A stretch of 64,000 bases of DNA from the NCBI RefSeq assembly GCF_021729155.1, contig NZ_JAJQYA010000009.1:62001-126000 (forward strand), read 5' to 3'. How positions within the stretch are numbered: the stretch's first letter is position 1; each line of letters opens with the position of its first letter. Both the position numbers and the translations under genes were made by a program. This DNA comes from Membranihabitans marinus (GTDB lineage Bacteria > Bacteroidota > Bacteroidia > Chitinophagales > Saprospiraceae). Below are positions 8,554 through 19,000 of the stretch, in pieces. The notes under the pieces are model-generated. The model made no database searches and had not been told where the DNA came from. It worked only from the letters and a program-made list of their open reading frames with translations.

Positions 8554-9831
8554 ATGAATATTTATCAATATATTCTCATCTATACATTAACCGCACTTTC
8601 GTGGATATCGGTTGACGCACAAATACCCCCTCAACCTATTATCAAAGGATCTGTAGCCATTCAAAATGGAATCATTCATATTGGCAATGGGGAAATCATC
8701 CAAGGGGGATGCATCCTATTTGAGAATGGAAAAATAACCTATGTCGGTCAAGAGAATAGAAGTGCCGACACCGTAATCAATGCTCAATCTCACCATGTAT
8801 ATCCCGGACTTATAGCCATCAACACCATTATTGGATTAACGGAAATAGATGCCGTTAGGTCGACTAGGGATTTCTCAGAAATAGGAAGTATCAATCCACA
8901 TATACGTTCCATCATAGCCTATAATACCGACTCCAAAATCATCCCGACTATTAGGTCCAATGGTGTTCAATTGGCAGAGATAGTACCGGCAAGTGGACGT
9001 ATTACTGGTCAGTCTTCCGTAGTTCAACTAGACGGATGGAATTGGGAAGATGCAGTCTATCATTCCACCAATGGTATCCATATGCATTGGCCCAATCCCT
9101 ATAGTTATTCTAAAGGAATTATCTCTCCGAACAAAAACTACATTACTGAGGTCGAAAAACTCTATCAATACCTCATAGAAGTCAACTCTTATAAAGACGA
9201 CAAAGAGAAAAAAGAAAAAAACCTCAGACTGGAAGCCATGTCAATGGTATTGAAAGGGAATAAACCCTTATACATTCACGTGGATGATCAAAAAGCCATA
9301 TTAGACGTTTTAGAATTTGGTAAAACCAATGAGTTAAAAGTAGTTATTGTCGGAGGGAGAGATAGTTGGAAAGTAGCCGAACAGATACGAAAATATGATG
9401 TATCCGTAGTTTTGGCCCCCACTCAGCGTTTGCCCTCTTCCGCTGATCGCGATATAGATCAACCATTTAAAACCCCATCCATACTCCAAGACCAAGAAGT
9501 CTTATGGTGTATTTCGGAGTCTGGATCTTGGGAACAACGCAATTTGGCCTTCCAAGCTGGTCAAGCTGTGGGATATGGATTAGATCAAGAAGCAGCCATC
9601 AGTGCTCTGACATTGAATACCGCCCAAATACTGGGTATTTCGGATAGGACAGGATCATTGGAAAAAGGCAAAGATGCCAATATTATTATTAGCACAGGAA
9701 ATATATTAGATCCTATGTCTCAAAATATTATCTATAGCTTTATCCAAGGTCGCCCTGTAGATCTAGACAATAAACACAAACAGCTATACCGAAAATTCAA
9801 GAAAAAATACAGTCTATCGGAATCGAATTAA
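8554..9831 (+). CDS. Amidohydrolase-like secreted protein, apparently without metal ligands
   Basis: The 425 residues have a signal peptide ending near VDAQ and an amidohydrolase fold, recognisable from the N-terminal beta-sandwich strands (VAIQNGIIHIGNGEIIQGG) and the C-terminal ALTLNTAQILGISDRTGSLEKGKDANIII block. The expected HxH motif reads YPGLIAINTIIG. The last-ligand Asp region reads WCISESGSWE. The metal centre is therefore missing on inspection. It resembles the degenerate first half of the preceding protein and may partner with it as a non-catalytic subunit (inference). Confidence 0.82.
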   Translation: MNIYQYILIYTLTALSWISVDAQIPPQPIIKGSVAIQNGIIHIGNGEIIQGGCILFENGKITYVGQENRSADTVINAQSHHVYPGLIAINTIIGLTEIDAVRSTRDFSEIGSINPHIRSIIAYNTDSKIIPTIRSNGVQLAEIVPASGRITGQSSVVQLDGWNWEDAVYHSTNGIHMHWPNPYSYSKGIISPNKNYITEVEKLYQYLIEVNSYKDDKEKKEKNLRLEAMSMVLKGNKPLYIHVDDQKAILDVLEFGKTNELKVVIVGGRDSWKVAEQIRKYDVSVVLAPTQRLPSSADRDIDQPFKTPSILQDQEVLWCISESGSWEQRNLAFQAGQAVGYGLDQEAAISALTLNTAQILGISDRTGSLEKGKDANIIISTGNILDPMSQNIIYSFIQGRPVDLDNKHKQLYRKFKKKYSLSESN

Positions 9832-9836
9832 TTTTG
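9829..9836 (+). promoter_or_regulatory. Candidate -7 element (TAATTTTG) upstream of the DUF4294 gene
   Basis: TAATTTTG fits the Bacteroidota TAnnTTTG -7 consensus and overlaps the stop codon of the preceding gene, 63 bases before the DUF4294 ATG. No clear TTG -33 element is visible, so the call is tentative. Confidence 0.25.
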
Positions 9837-9898
9837 CGAAATAATAAAATTTAACTTCGCGTTTCAATCATGAGCTAAAGATTAATCGTTTATCTTAT

Positions 9899-10555
9899 AT
9901 GAAAATATTAATTTCTGTATGTATTACTCTATGCTGTTTTCAATGGGCTACTGCACAGCAGGACAAACCCAGTAATCGGCCCATCACTTATCCGGACTCG
10001 TCAAATGATAGTCAACTGGACTTTGATGAAATTACCATCAATGGAGAAATCGTTAAAGTGATGATCGTAGATGGCGACACCTTAATGCTGTCCGAATTTC
10101 AGGAAATTAGTGTAACCTCAAAACGAAAATTTAATTCTAGTGCAGAATACAGAAAGTATCTAATCTATCGAAAGTATGCACGAGAAGTATATCCCTACGC
10201 AGTAGAAGCTATTCAGACCTTTAAAACCGTAAACGAAGTAACCCAAGATATCGGATATTGGAAAAAGAAGAAATACGTGAGACGGGTTCAGGAGCAATTA
10301 TTTAGTAAATTTGAGGATAACTTTAAAAATTTAACCAAAACACAGGGTAGAATTCTTATCCACATGATAGAAAAGGAATTGGATACCCCAATGTATTTGT
10401 TGATCAAAGACACTCGTGGCTGGGTAACCGCCAACTATTGGCAGGTATTAAGTGGGATGTTTGATTACGATTTAAAAGAGGGATATGTGGTAGGAAAAGA
10501 CCCTATATTGGACCTTGTGTTAAATGATTTTGACCTAAAATTTAATGAAAAATAA
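9899..10555 (+). CDS. DUF4294 domain protein, exported
   Basis: The protein has 218 residues and a signal peptide (MKILISVCITLCCFQWATAQ). The domain region contains EYRKYLIYRKYAREVYPYAVEA and GRILIHMIEKELDTPMYLLIKDTRGWVTANYWQVLS, which I recognise as the Bacteroidota-specific DUF4294 family. No function is established. It is the first gene of a compact + strand series; its stop overlaps one possible start of mvaD. Confidence 0.82.
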   Translation: MKILISVCITLCCFQWATAQQDKPSNRPITYPDSSNDSQLDFDEITINGEIVKVMIVDGDTLMLSEFQEISVTSKRKFNSSAEYRKYLIYRKYAREVYPYAVEAIQTFKTVNEVTQDIGYWKKKKYVRRVQEQLFSKFEDNFKNLTKTQGRILIHMIEKELDTPMYLLIKDTRGWVTANYWQVLSGMFDYDLKEGYVVGKDPILDLVLNDFDLKFNEK

Positions 10556-10559
10556 CCTT

Positions 10560-11648
10560 ATGACGGAGCATTTTGAACCGATGGTAATAAAAGATTTCAC
10601 CCCAATGGCCGGGACGACGCAATGGGAAAGCCCTTCCAACATTGCCCTAGTTAAATACTGGGGAAAAATGGGAAATCAAATTCCGCGAAACCCTTCCGTC
10701 AGTTTTACTTTACAAAACTGCGTCACTCGCACCCAGATCGATTGGTTTGAAAAAAAAGGCAATTCCTCTGAATTAGATTTTTATTTTGAAGGAAAGTTAA
10801 AACCTTCCTTTGGTCAAAGAATTCAAAAACTTATTGCCACCATAGCTGAACAAAATACCGTCTTAAATCAATATTCTTTTCGTATTTCTAGTACCAACAC
10901 CTTTCCCCATTCATCCGGCATCGCCTCGAGTGCATCGGCCATGAGTGCATGTGCCGCTGGTATCATCGATATGCTTAGACAAATTAGAGAAGCTCAGGAT
11001 TCTAATCCTTGGGACGAAGACTACTTCAAACAACAAATATCATTCTACAGTCGGCTCGGTAGTGGTAGTGCCTGTAGAAGTATTTATCCCAATGCTGCTC
11101 TTTGGGGAGAAGTATCTCCTGATCTGGGTTCCAATCTATGGGCGACCCCATTAGATCATTTATTGCACGATGATTTCAGACAGTATCAAGATGCGATTGT
11201 CATAGTAGACGATTCGACAAAATCAGTGTCCAGTACTATGGGGCATGGGCTTATGAATCAACATGTATTTAGTAAAATCCGCTTCGAAGAAGGACTGAGA
11301 AATACGGAAACCATGTTGAACATCCTTCGCACAGGAGACATTTCATCATTTATTGACATAGTAGAGCGAGAGGCCTTACAATTGCACGCCATGATGATGA
11401 CATCCAATCCATCATATATTTTAATCAAGCCCAACACCTTAGCCATTATTGAAAAGATCAGACAATATCGCCAAGACAGCAATGTTCCACTCTGTTTTAC
11501 TCTGGATGCTGGTCCCAATGTACATATTCTCTATCCATTCGCCTTCCGCGATAAGGTAAAGGAATTTATAGAAACTGAAATTATAGAGCTCAACCCGAAA
11601 ATGAATTGGATTGCGGATGAAATGGGTTTGGGCACGAAACAGATATAA
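10560..11648 (+). CDS. mvaD: Diphosphomevalonate decarboxylase
   Basis: This GHMP-family enzyme uses ATP to convert mevalonate diphosphate to isopentenyl diphosphate, the last step of the mevalonate route to isoprenoids. Diagnostic motifs are WESPSNIALVKYWGK near the N-terminus, FPHSSGIASSASAMSA (the phosphate-binding loop), GSGSACRSI and FTLDAGPNVHILYP. Length is about 362 residues, normal for the family. An upstream in-frame ATG at 10545 overlaps the preceding gene; 10560 (MTEHFEP) avoids the overlap and is preferred. It implies a mevalonate rather than MEP pathway, but no other pathway gene is in the window. Confidence 0.93.
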   Translation: MTEHFEPMVIKDFTPMAGTTQWESPSNIALVKYWGKMGNQIPRNPSVSFTLQNCVTRTQIDWFEKKGNSSELDFYFEGKLKPSFGQRIQKLIATIAEQNTVLNQYSFRISSTNTFPHSSGIASSASAMSACAAGIIDMLRQIREAQDSNPWDEDYFKQQISFYSRLGSGSACRSIYPNAALWGEVSPDLGSNLWATPLDHLLHDDFRQYQDAIVIVDDSTKSVSSTMGHGLMNQHVFSKIRFEEGLRNTETMLNILRTGDISSFIDIVEREALQLHAMMMTSNPSYILIKPNTLAIIEKIRQYRQDSNVPLCFTLDAGPNVHILYPFAFRDKVKEFIETEIIELNPKMNWIADEMGLGTKQI

Positions 11649-11649
11649 G

Positions 11650-12186
11650 ATGAAGAAGCTAGGTATATATTTATCGCTTTCCTTTACCCTCCTCTTGGGT
11701 GGACTGCCTTTTGTGTACACTCAAAATCCGACCTCCATTCGAGTTTCCAATCCCAAATACGAACGCAAACTCAATACTTTACTCAGTTACAAACTTCCTC
11801 TGATATCGGTGGAATCTCTTCGCGAAAATCAATCCGAGGTCATTATCTTAGATACTAGGACTCAAGCCGAATACGAGATAAGCCATATTGAGGGTGCTCA
11901 GTGGATTGGTTATAAAAATTTTAATCCTCAAATATTGGCCGACCTACCGCCCTCAACCACTATTGTCACCTATTGCAGTGTGGGTTATAGAAGTGAAAAG
12001 ATAGGGCTTAAACTCAAAGATATGGGATTTGAAAACGTATTCAATCTATACGGCAGTATCTTTGAATGGGTCAACTCGGGATATCCCATTGTCAATCATC
12101 AAGGCCAATCCACCTATGATATCCACACCTATAATCGATCTTGGTCACAGTGGATGACGAATCCTATTTTCCATAAAATTTACTAA
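11650..12186 (+). CDS. Exported rhodanese-like sulfurtransferase
   Basis: The 178-residue protein has a signal peptide (MKKLGIYLSLSFTLLLGG) and one rhodanese domain (about 52-148). It has DTRTQAEYEISHIEGA, and the active-site loop CSVGYRS places the catalytic cysteine at residue 109. It probably handles persulfides in the periplasm. An upstream in-frame ATG at 11611 would overlap mvaD by 38 bases and bury the signal peptide, so the ATG at 11650, one base after the mvaD stop, is preferred. Confidence 0.87.
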   Translation: MKKLGIYLSLSFTLLLGGLPFVYTQNPTSIRVSNPKYERKLNTLLSYKLPLISVESLRENQSEVIILDTRTQAEYEISHIEGAQWIGYKNFNPQILADLPPSTTIVTYCSVGYRSEKIGLKLKDMGFENVFNLYGSIFEWVNSGYPIVNHQGQSTYDIHTYNRSWSQWMTNPIFHKIY

Positions 12187-12190
12187 TTCT

Positions 12191-13105
12191 ATGTTATGGA
12201 GAACTTATATACGAGGCTTTTCTACCTATTTGAGAATTGAACGCGGACTTTCTCAAAACTCAATTCTCGCCTATTCCAAAGATGTTGAGAAACTCGCATT
12301 GTTTGTATACAAGACTGATGGGGATATCGGTCTCCAACAACTATCTATTGATGTGATCCGATCCTTTTTAACCGGTCTACACCAAATAGGGATAGACAGC
12401 AGAAGTCAGTCCCGAATCCTAAGTGGGTTGCGCGCTTTCTTTAAATATTTATTAATAGAAGAAGTCATCGACAACGATCCGACTGAAGGCATAGAAATGC
12501 CTAAAATCAGCAAAAAGATACCTGACGTTCTATCTATTCGCGACACCAAAATTCTATTGGAAGGCATCGATCTCAGCAAACCACATGCCACGAGAAACAA
12601 AGCTATAATTGAAATCCTATACGCATGTGGATTAAGGGTAAGCGAATTGATCAACTTGCAAATCGACCATATTTTTTTAGATGTAGAGATGATTAAAGTC
12701 AGAGGTAAAAACGACAAAGAACGCCTAGTCCCCATCAGTCCTAGAGCTATCAAATACTTACATTTTTATTTAATGGAACGCAGGATATCCCCAATCTCCG
12801 AAAGTGACAAACACATTGTTTTTCTCAATCGCAGAGGCAGAAAATTGACCAGACATATGATATATCACATTATCAAGACAACGGCTACTGAAGTAGGTCT
12901 TCCCTATAAGATATCTCCCCATACCTTGAGACATTGCTTTGCCACCCACCTCATTGAAGGAGGAGCAGACTTGAGAACCGTACAAGAATTATTGGGTCAT
13001 GCCTCTATTTTAACCACAGAAATATATACTCACATAAATAATGAATATCTTCGCGAAACAATTGAAAAATACCATCCATTGAATCAAAACAATGCACCAG
13101 ACTAA
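12191..13105 (+). CDS. xerD: Site-specific tyrosine recombinase XerD
   Basis: XerD/XerC recombinases resolve chromosome dimers at dif. This 304-residue protein has a SAM-like N-terminal DNA-binding domain (about 5-90) and a catalytic domain with all expected residues by my count: Arg149 (CGLRVSEL), Lys173, His244/Arg247 (HTLRH), His270 (LLGHAS) and Tyr279 (IYTH). Length and lack of flanking mobile DNA favour the housekeeping Xer protein over an integron or phage integrase. XerD versus XerC is an inference from overall resemblance. It overlaps the next gene by 14 bases. Confidence 0.9.
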   Translation: MLWRTYIRGFSTYLRIERGLSQNSILAYSKDVEKLALFVYKTDGDIGLQQLSIDVIRSFLTGLHQIGIDSRSQSRILSGLRAFFKYLLIEEVIDNDPTEGIEMPKISKKIPDVLSIRDTKILLEGIDLSKPHATRNKAIIEILYACGLRVSELINLQIDHIFLDVEMIKVRGKNDKERLVPISPRAIKYLHFYLMERRISPISESDKHIVFLNRRGRKLTRHMIYHIIKTTATEVGLPYKISPHTLRHCFATHLIEGGADLRTVQELLGHASILTTEIYTHINNEYLRETIEKYHPLNQNNAPD

Positions 13106-14708
13106 AAACATATTAAAAAGCGCGATTTTACCATGGTTATTTGCAAGTGCAATGCTGTTATTTCAATGTGCTTCACCGGGCAGTATTCAAGGAGGGCCCA
13201 AAGACGAAAACCCACCCAGAGTGGACAGCCTTGCTTCATCGCCCAATCCTAGCCTTCGATTCGATGGTCGGGAAATCGTCCTTTATTTTAATGAATGGGT
13301 TCAACTAGAAGATCCCTATCAACAAATATTCATCAGTCCTCCCTTTACCGAAAGACCGAATTACAAACTCAAGGGAAGATCACTCATCATAGAGATCGAT
13401 GAAGAAGAAGAACTCACACCCAATACCACTTACATTATCAATTTGGGTAAGGCCATAGTCGACCTCAATGAGAGCAATCCATTGCCGGACTACCAATATG
13501 TATTTTCGACGGGGGACTTCCTAGATTCTCTATCCATCAATGGAAAAGCCATAGATCAAATTACTGGAGAGCCATTGGAAAATATTAGTATGATGCTCTT
13601 TGACAATCTATCGGACACTGCCATCACTACAGTCTCGCCCTCCTATTTCGCTCGAAGCAATGCCGAAGGTGAATTTAAGTTTCAATACCTTAGACCGGGA
13701 GAATTTCAATTAATTGGCTTTTTGGACGAAAATCAAGATTTCAAATACGACGCGGATACAGAATCATTTGGTTTTTCGAATACCATTGTCAATACTTTAC
13801 ATCACCACGACACTACAATTACTTTGCCCATTTCTCTGGGCAGACCCCCTATCTACCTAGACGACGTAGACACTTCTTATCACGGATTGATTCAACTTAC
13901 CTTTACAGAGGATGCCACTGATACGGCCATGATGTCCATTCGGACTTCTGATAGTGTGCGACTGATCCGCGACCAAAAAGTTGCAAATATTTGGTATGAA
14001 GACAGTCAACTGCCTCTGGAAGTGATTACTCGCAATACTGCTGGAATATCAGATACCATGACTGTCAACATAGTCAAACAATCTGCACCGGCATTTGAAG
14101 ATATCAAAATAAGTAAACCATCGACTCCAATACTGGCCCATCAACCCATAAGACTAACCTCCACTTGGCCCATTGTGGATTTGGATGTCAACAATATAGA
14201 AATCGTAAAAAACAAAAATGAAGACGACATTCTAAGATTAGACTCTTTTCATATCGATTTCAACCAGATGGATCTCTATTATCCTTGGCAGGTAGATAGT
14301 AATTACCTCATTCAATTCCTTCCCCAATCCATAACCTTCAAAGACAGTGTAGTTCAAGATAGTCTATCTATTTCGCTCAAGCCTGTAAGTACGGAAAGTT
14401 TATCCTCTATCATCATCAACTTTTTGGTGGACAGCAGTCAGTACACTACCAATCAATGGATTGTGGAATTAATGCAAAAAGATAAACAGTTACAACGATT
14501 CATCATCAATGATCTAGAAAAACCACTGCGTATCAATCATCTAAAACCCGGAGAATACCAACTGCGATTAACCAAAGATGAAAACAAAAACGGAATCTGG
14601 GATGCTGCACGATTTTATGAGAAAAAGCAAGCTGAAGAACTTCTTAATATAGATATTGGGACAATTAGAGTAAATTGGATTCAGGAAACAGAGATAAAAA
14701 TACCATGA
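13092..14708 (+). CDS. Lipoprotein with N-terminal SbsA-type Ig-like domain
   Basis: The 538-residue protein has a lipobox at LLFQC (Cys26) followed by the conserved [16 protein letters not shown] segment typical of a widespread Bacteroidota lipoprotein family. An SbsA-like Ig domain follows (about 40-140: [21 protein letters not shown] through YQYVFSTGD), then a carboxypeptidase-regulatory-like beta domain (about 148-235). The rest is beta-rich and unassigned. A cell-surface or outer-membrane structural role is likely. It overlaps xerD at its start and lptB at its stop (ATGA), so these are co-expressed. Confidence 0.8.
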   Translation: MHQTKNILKSAILPWLFASAMLLFQCASPGSIQGGPKDENPPRVDSLASSPNPSLRFDGREIVLYFNEWVQLEDPYQQIFISPPFTERPNYKLKGRSLIIEIDEEEELTPNTTYIINLGKAIVDLNESNPLPDYQYVFSTGDFLDSLSINGKAIDQITGEPLENISMMLFDNLSDTAITTVSPSYFARSNAEGEFKFQYLRPGEFQLIGFLDENQDFKYDADTESFGFSNTIVNTLHHHDTTITLPISLGRPPIYLDDVDTSYHGLIQLTFTEDATDTAMMSIRTSDSVRLIRDQKVANIWYEDSQLPLEVITRNTAGISDTMTVNIVKQSAPAFEDIKISKPSTPILAHQPIRLTSTWPIVDLDVNNIEIVKNKNEDDILRLDSFHIDFNQMDLYYPWQVDSNYLIQFLPQSITFKDSVVQDSLSISLKPVSTESLSSIIINFLVDSSQYTTNQWIVELMQKDKQLQRFIINDLEKPLRINHLKPGEYQLRLTKDENKNGIWDAARFYEKKQAEELLNIDIGTIRVNWIQETEIKIP

Positions 14709-15451
14709 AACTAGAAGCGAGAGATTTAAAAAAAATATACGGTAAAAGACCAGTAGTCAATGGGGTTTCTATCCAAGTAGAACAAGGTGAAATAGTAGGA
14801 CTACTCGGGCCCAATGGAGCAGGTAAAACCACTACATTTTATATGACGGTAGGATTTATCAGCCCCAATGAAGGCAATGTGTATTTGGAAGATGAAGACA
14901 TTACCAATTTGCCCATGTTTAAAAGAGCTCGTAAAGGAATTGGCTATCTACCACAAGAACCTTCAATCTTCAGAAAACTAAGTGTGGAAGACAATATTTT
15001 AGCCATCTTAGAACTCATGAATTACAGCAAAGCCCAACAAAGGGAAAAATTGGAATCACTAATTAGTGAATTTCGATTGGAAAAGGTTAGAAAGAATTCG
15101 GGAGATTCTTTATCTGGGGGTGAACGTCGACGAACAGAGATTGCTCGTTCCCTGGCATCCAATCCCAAATTTATCCTCCTCGATGAACCTTTTGCAGGGA
15201 TTGACCCTATAGCAGTAGAGGATATTCAGTTTATCGTGGCCAAACTAAAGACAAAAAACATTGGTATTCTCATTACCGATCACAACGTACAGGAGACTTT
15301 GTCCATCACGGATAGAGCCTACTTAATGTTTGAAGGGAAGATACTTCGCGCTGGAACATCAGAGGAATTAGCCGCTGACGAATTGGTTAGAAAAGTGTAT
15401 TTAGGTAAAAATTTTGAACTTAAAAGGAAGAACATTGATCCCAACTTGTAA
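14705..15451 (+). CDS. lptB: LPS export ABC transporter ATPase LptB
   Basis: LptB powers LptFG extraction of lipopolysaccharide from the inner membrane. The 248 residues show Walker A ([10 protein letters not shown]), the Q-loop region ([21 protein letters not shown], typical of LptB), the signature LSGGERRR, Walker B ([13 protein letters not shown]) and the H-loop (ITDHNVQET). The preferred ATG at 14705 overlaps the previous stop as ATGA; an upstream ATG at 14675 would add ten residues lying inside the preceding gene. No lptA, lptC or lptFG neighbours are seen. Confidence 0.95.
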   Translation: MKLEARDLKKIYGKRPVVNGVSIQVEQGEIVGLLGPNGAGKTTTFYMTVGFISPNEGNVYLEDEDITNLPMFKRARKGIGYLPQEPSIFRKLSVEDNILAILELMNYSKAQQREKLESLISEFRLEKVRKNSGDSLSGGERRRTEIARSLASNPKFILLDEPFAGIDPIAVEDIQFIVAKLKTKNIGILITDHNVQETLSITDRAYLMFEGKILRAGTSEELAADELVRKVYLGKNFELKRKNIDPNL

Positions 15452-15707
15452 ATCGATACTCACTGGTATTTTCTGTATAGGGCTCTGCTGCAGTTGTCTA
15501 AAGACAGAGATATCTCTGCAGCCTGCCGATTATAAACTGATCGACTCTCTATACACCATGCAAAAAGATTCCTTAGCCACCGTCCTTGAAGCAGATTGTG
15601 AAGCTTTTCAAGATAGTGTACTGTCATTGTGGATAGACTCGATTAAACAAAAAAGAGAGATTGAGATTCAGCAATTGATTACCAAAGATAATCAAGATGA
15701 AAACTAG
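15414..15707 (+). CDS. Small putative lipoprotein with a TTG start
   Basis: This open frame of up to 97 codons has no ATG. Possible starts are TTG at 15414 (inside the lptB end) and TTG at 15435, which gives [21 protein letters not shown], a compact lipoprotein signal. The mature part is short, acidic and helical (DKxLYT-like and [14 protein letters not shown] segments). It overlaps the next small lipoprotein by 11 bases and resembles it in size and D/S/L-rich character. Function unknown. Confidence 0.6.
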   Translation: MNLKGRTLIPTCKSILTGIFCIGLCCSCLKTEISLQPADYKLIDSLYTMQKDSLATVLEADCEAFQDSVLSLWIDSIKQKREIEIQQLITKDNQDEN

Positions 15708-16089
15708 CCGACATACTTACAATATCTACAATAAGCCATGGGGTCTAATTATATTGACCTTATTGGCGTTCCATCTCACTTCTTGTAAAAGTGAGCCAGA
15801 ACTGGATAGAGATACTCTTATATCCAATGAAATCAATAAAAGGCTCAACCAATTTATCCTAGCCCGTAAAACGGAATGCTACAACAACACGATGAACATG
15901 GCCATACGTCAGACCGATAGTCTGGTAAAACTAAATGCGGTAAAATACATAGAAGACGATCTCCATAGACCCGCCTTACCTGTCAAACCGCCCAAAGAAT
16001 TGAGGCCAACTCCGAAGGATACCATTAAAAATCGCCCATTTCTAAAAGATAGCACAAAATCAATTCAAGCTACAGACACCATTAATTAA
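15697..16089 (+). CDS. Small putative lipoprotein
   Basis: The 130-residue protein has a signal peptide ending in HLTSC with an acylated Cys, then an acidic helical segment (ELDRDTLISNEINKRLNQFILARK) and a Pro/Lys-rich tail. No family is recognised. It ends the lptB run. Its TAA at 16087-16089 overlaps the stop of the opposing LRR gene in the palindrome TTAATTAA. Confidence 0.65.
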   Translation: MKTSRHTYNIYNKPWGLIILTLLAFHLTSCKSEPELDRDTLISNEINKRLNQFILARKTECYNNTMNMAIRQTDSLVKLNAVKYIEDDLHRPALPVKPPKELRPTPKDTIKNRPFLKDSTKSIQATDTIN

Positions 16090-19000
16090 TACAAGATTAA
16101 TTTTTCGGATTGATAGAATCTTGTCCCTTTCTCAGTTACGTGCAACCAATACATTCCAGCAGGTAATTGAGGCATTTGATAATACAGAATTTCCTGACTT
16201 CCCAAGAGAGGGTATTCCTTTCTCCAAACCTGATAGCCCAAGGCATTGTACAATATCATTTCCGGTCGGTGCATGTCTTGAATTACTTTAATGGTCAATG
16301 GAACACCACCATTCCTGTTCAGCACATTGGGATGAACTTCTATCCAATTTTTGAGAATCAATGATGGTCTGACAAAGGTATTTAAGGGCACTTCCAAGCG
16401 AAATTGTTCATGACAACCTAATGAATCTGTAACCAAAACAGCAAAGGTATCTATGGGTTGATTCTCGATTTTATTGGTTGTATCTCCGGTCTCCCACTGA
16501 TAAGAATAACCTCCCAGCCCTCCGGCAACCACAATCTCTATACTACCAGTGGAATCCTGACTTCCACTCCCTCTGACAATGGTATCTGTCAAGAATAAGT
16601 CGGAAAAATAAATATCCAAATGAAACACCGTATCGCAACTAAATATATTTGCTACCGTATCTACATATAAACCAGATTCAGTATATGGTTTATCTAAAAA
16701 CCAGATTGTATCCCCCAAACATGCTGTAAACTCTCTATCTATATTTAAATAATGAGCTCTTTCTATGGTTAAATAATGCATAGAATCACAGCCATTTACA
16801 CTGGTCAAATCGGCAAAATAAGAACCAATCGTCTTAAGGTAAGCATTGTTAAACAGTATGGAATCCCCAAAACACAACTGTACCGTATCTCGAATTAAAT
16901 AATTGGGATAAACGGTAAGATTTATAGTGACTATAGAATCACAACCATTAAGGGTATTCAATGTATCTATGTATTTACCTGATTCGTACAAGATATCACC
17001 ATTAAAATCATAGCCACCATCTCCGCATATTACGATATCTCTAGTTACTTGATAATTTTGAAAAATCTGTACCGTGTATTGAACTATAGAATCACAACCT
17101 CCTACAGCTTGTAGGGTATCCACATAATAAGAATTGGAATAGAAAGGTAAATCATCAATAATTATAGTGTCTCCATTACATAAGGGATAATAGACTGAAG
17201 TAATGATGGGGTCGTGGAATGATACATTGTATATCACTGTCGAATCACAGCCATTCACCGATTGCAAAAATTCCATCAATGTAGTGTCAGAATCATAATC
17301 TACACCTTGGAAACTAAAAACATCGCCTTGACATAATTTTTTGTCGATGGTAAAACTTCCTCCAGTATAAATTTCTAAATGAAATTCGACGATAGAGTCA
17401 CAACCAGCATAATTCTGGAAGGTATCGATATAAATACCTGACCGGGTTAAAATAACAGAATCGGGACCAAAATATACCGTATCAGAGGGACAATGACCTT
17501 CAGAAACCAAAGTATAATCGTGTTCGGCCTCTCTTATACTTATTATATATAGACTATCACAGACCCGTATATCCGTTGACAAAACGGTGTCTCTTATTTC
17601 ACTGTTTTCGCTATAGGTCTGACCTTTGTACTGGAATGATTGACCAGGACATAAATAAACCACCTCTTCATCTACTACAAGGGGACAAGTCACATCGATA
17701 TCTATAGTATCACTGTACAATATAAAACCAGGGGTTCTGAAATTACTCATGCGAACACTGTATTTTCCTGCCCTACTGGGATTGGCATTGGACAACAACA
17801 GAGTATGGTTGGTATTTACATTGATTCTTTCACCATTGTGATACCAATTAAACTCTGTGGAAGAATGATTTTCATCGGTCAACAGTTCCAAGGTAAAATT
17901 ATTCCCCTTGGATATGGTAAATGAGTCAAATTGAAAAGGAATATTGAATTGTGGTTGCAAAAACATAGTCTTTCCCAAATAAGAAGAATAGGGCAAGACA
18001 TCAACAAAGGTGAAATAATTGTATTCTAAAAACAAAAACTCTAGATGGTCAAACAAATCAAGGGACAGAGAAATGTCCTTAAATTTATTGTTATTGAACC
18101 TGGCTTGTTTTAGACTTAACAAGTTTTCTAGGGTCGGTATTTCACCTTCAAATTCATTGTTATCGACCAATAAATAGTCCAACTCTTTAAAAATCAAATT
18201 GGGAATTTGGCCACTTAATTGATTATAGGATAGAATTAACTCTTCCAATTTGGGTAATTCTATAAATTCTTCTACATATATACTTCCTTGAACCTGATTA
18301 TTGGCAATATCATATACACGAAGATTCGGCGCATTTTTTGGCCAACTAAAACTGCCTGTGAGTTGATTTTCGGAAACATCAAAAACTTCTAACTCTTCTT
18401 TATTCAAAATAGTAGGAAGTGATCCGGTAAGTTGATTTTTTGAAGCATTGAAATATTCTATATCTATCAGTTGCGTAAAGCCACCGATCTCACCGGTGAG
18501 CTTATTGTTTTCTACCAACAACCGCTTCAGTTTTGTCAACAGAGTAATATCAGAAATATCACCGCTAATATCGTTATTGGCGAACTCAAGTTGCTCCAAA
18601 TTGATAAGGGACTTAAGACTAAATAGACTTCCCGATATATTGTTAAAAGTCAGATTAATAATTTTCAAATTAACTTTATTGCTATAATCTGGCAAGTCAC
18701 CTTCAAACTGATTATAGGACAGATTGATTTCAATCAAATCATTGTTAATAAAAAATCCAGGCAAACTCCCTCTTATAAAATTTGAGGATAAATTAATTCG
18801 TTCTAGGTCGGGATTGGTGGTAAAATTGGGCAATGTCCCCACTAAATTGTTATTGGCCAAATTCAACACCTTCAATCTCGGTAGAACTAAGGCAGGTAAA
18901 AAACCATCGAGATTATTGTTGGGCAAATTAATTTCTTCTACGCAGCCTTCACTATTTAACTTCACCCCGTGCCATTTGGACATTGGATCATTGATATTCC

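Noticed and set aside
12191-13105. Tyrosine recombinase as part of an integrative element
   Set aside because: No attachment repeats, phage or conjugation genes flank it, and it is embedded in a housekeeping run, so it is read as the chromosomal Xer protein.
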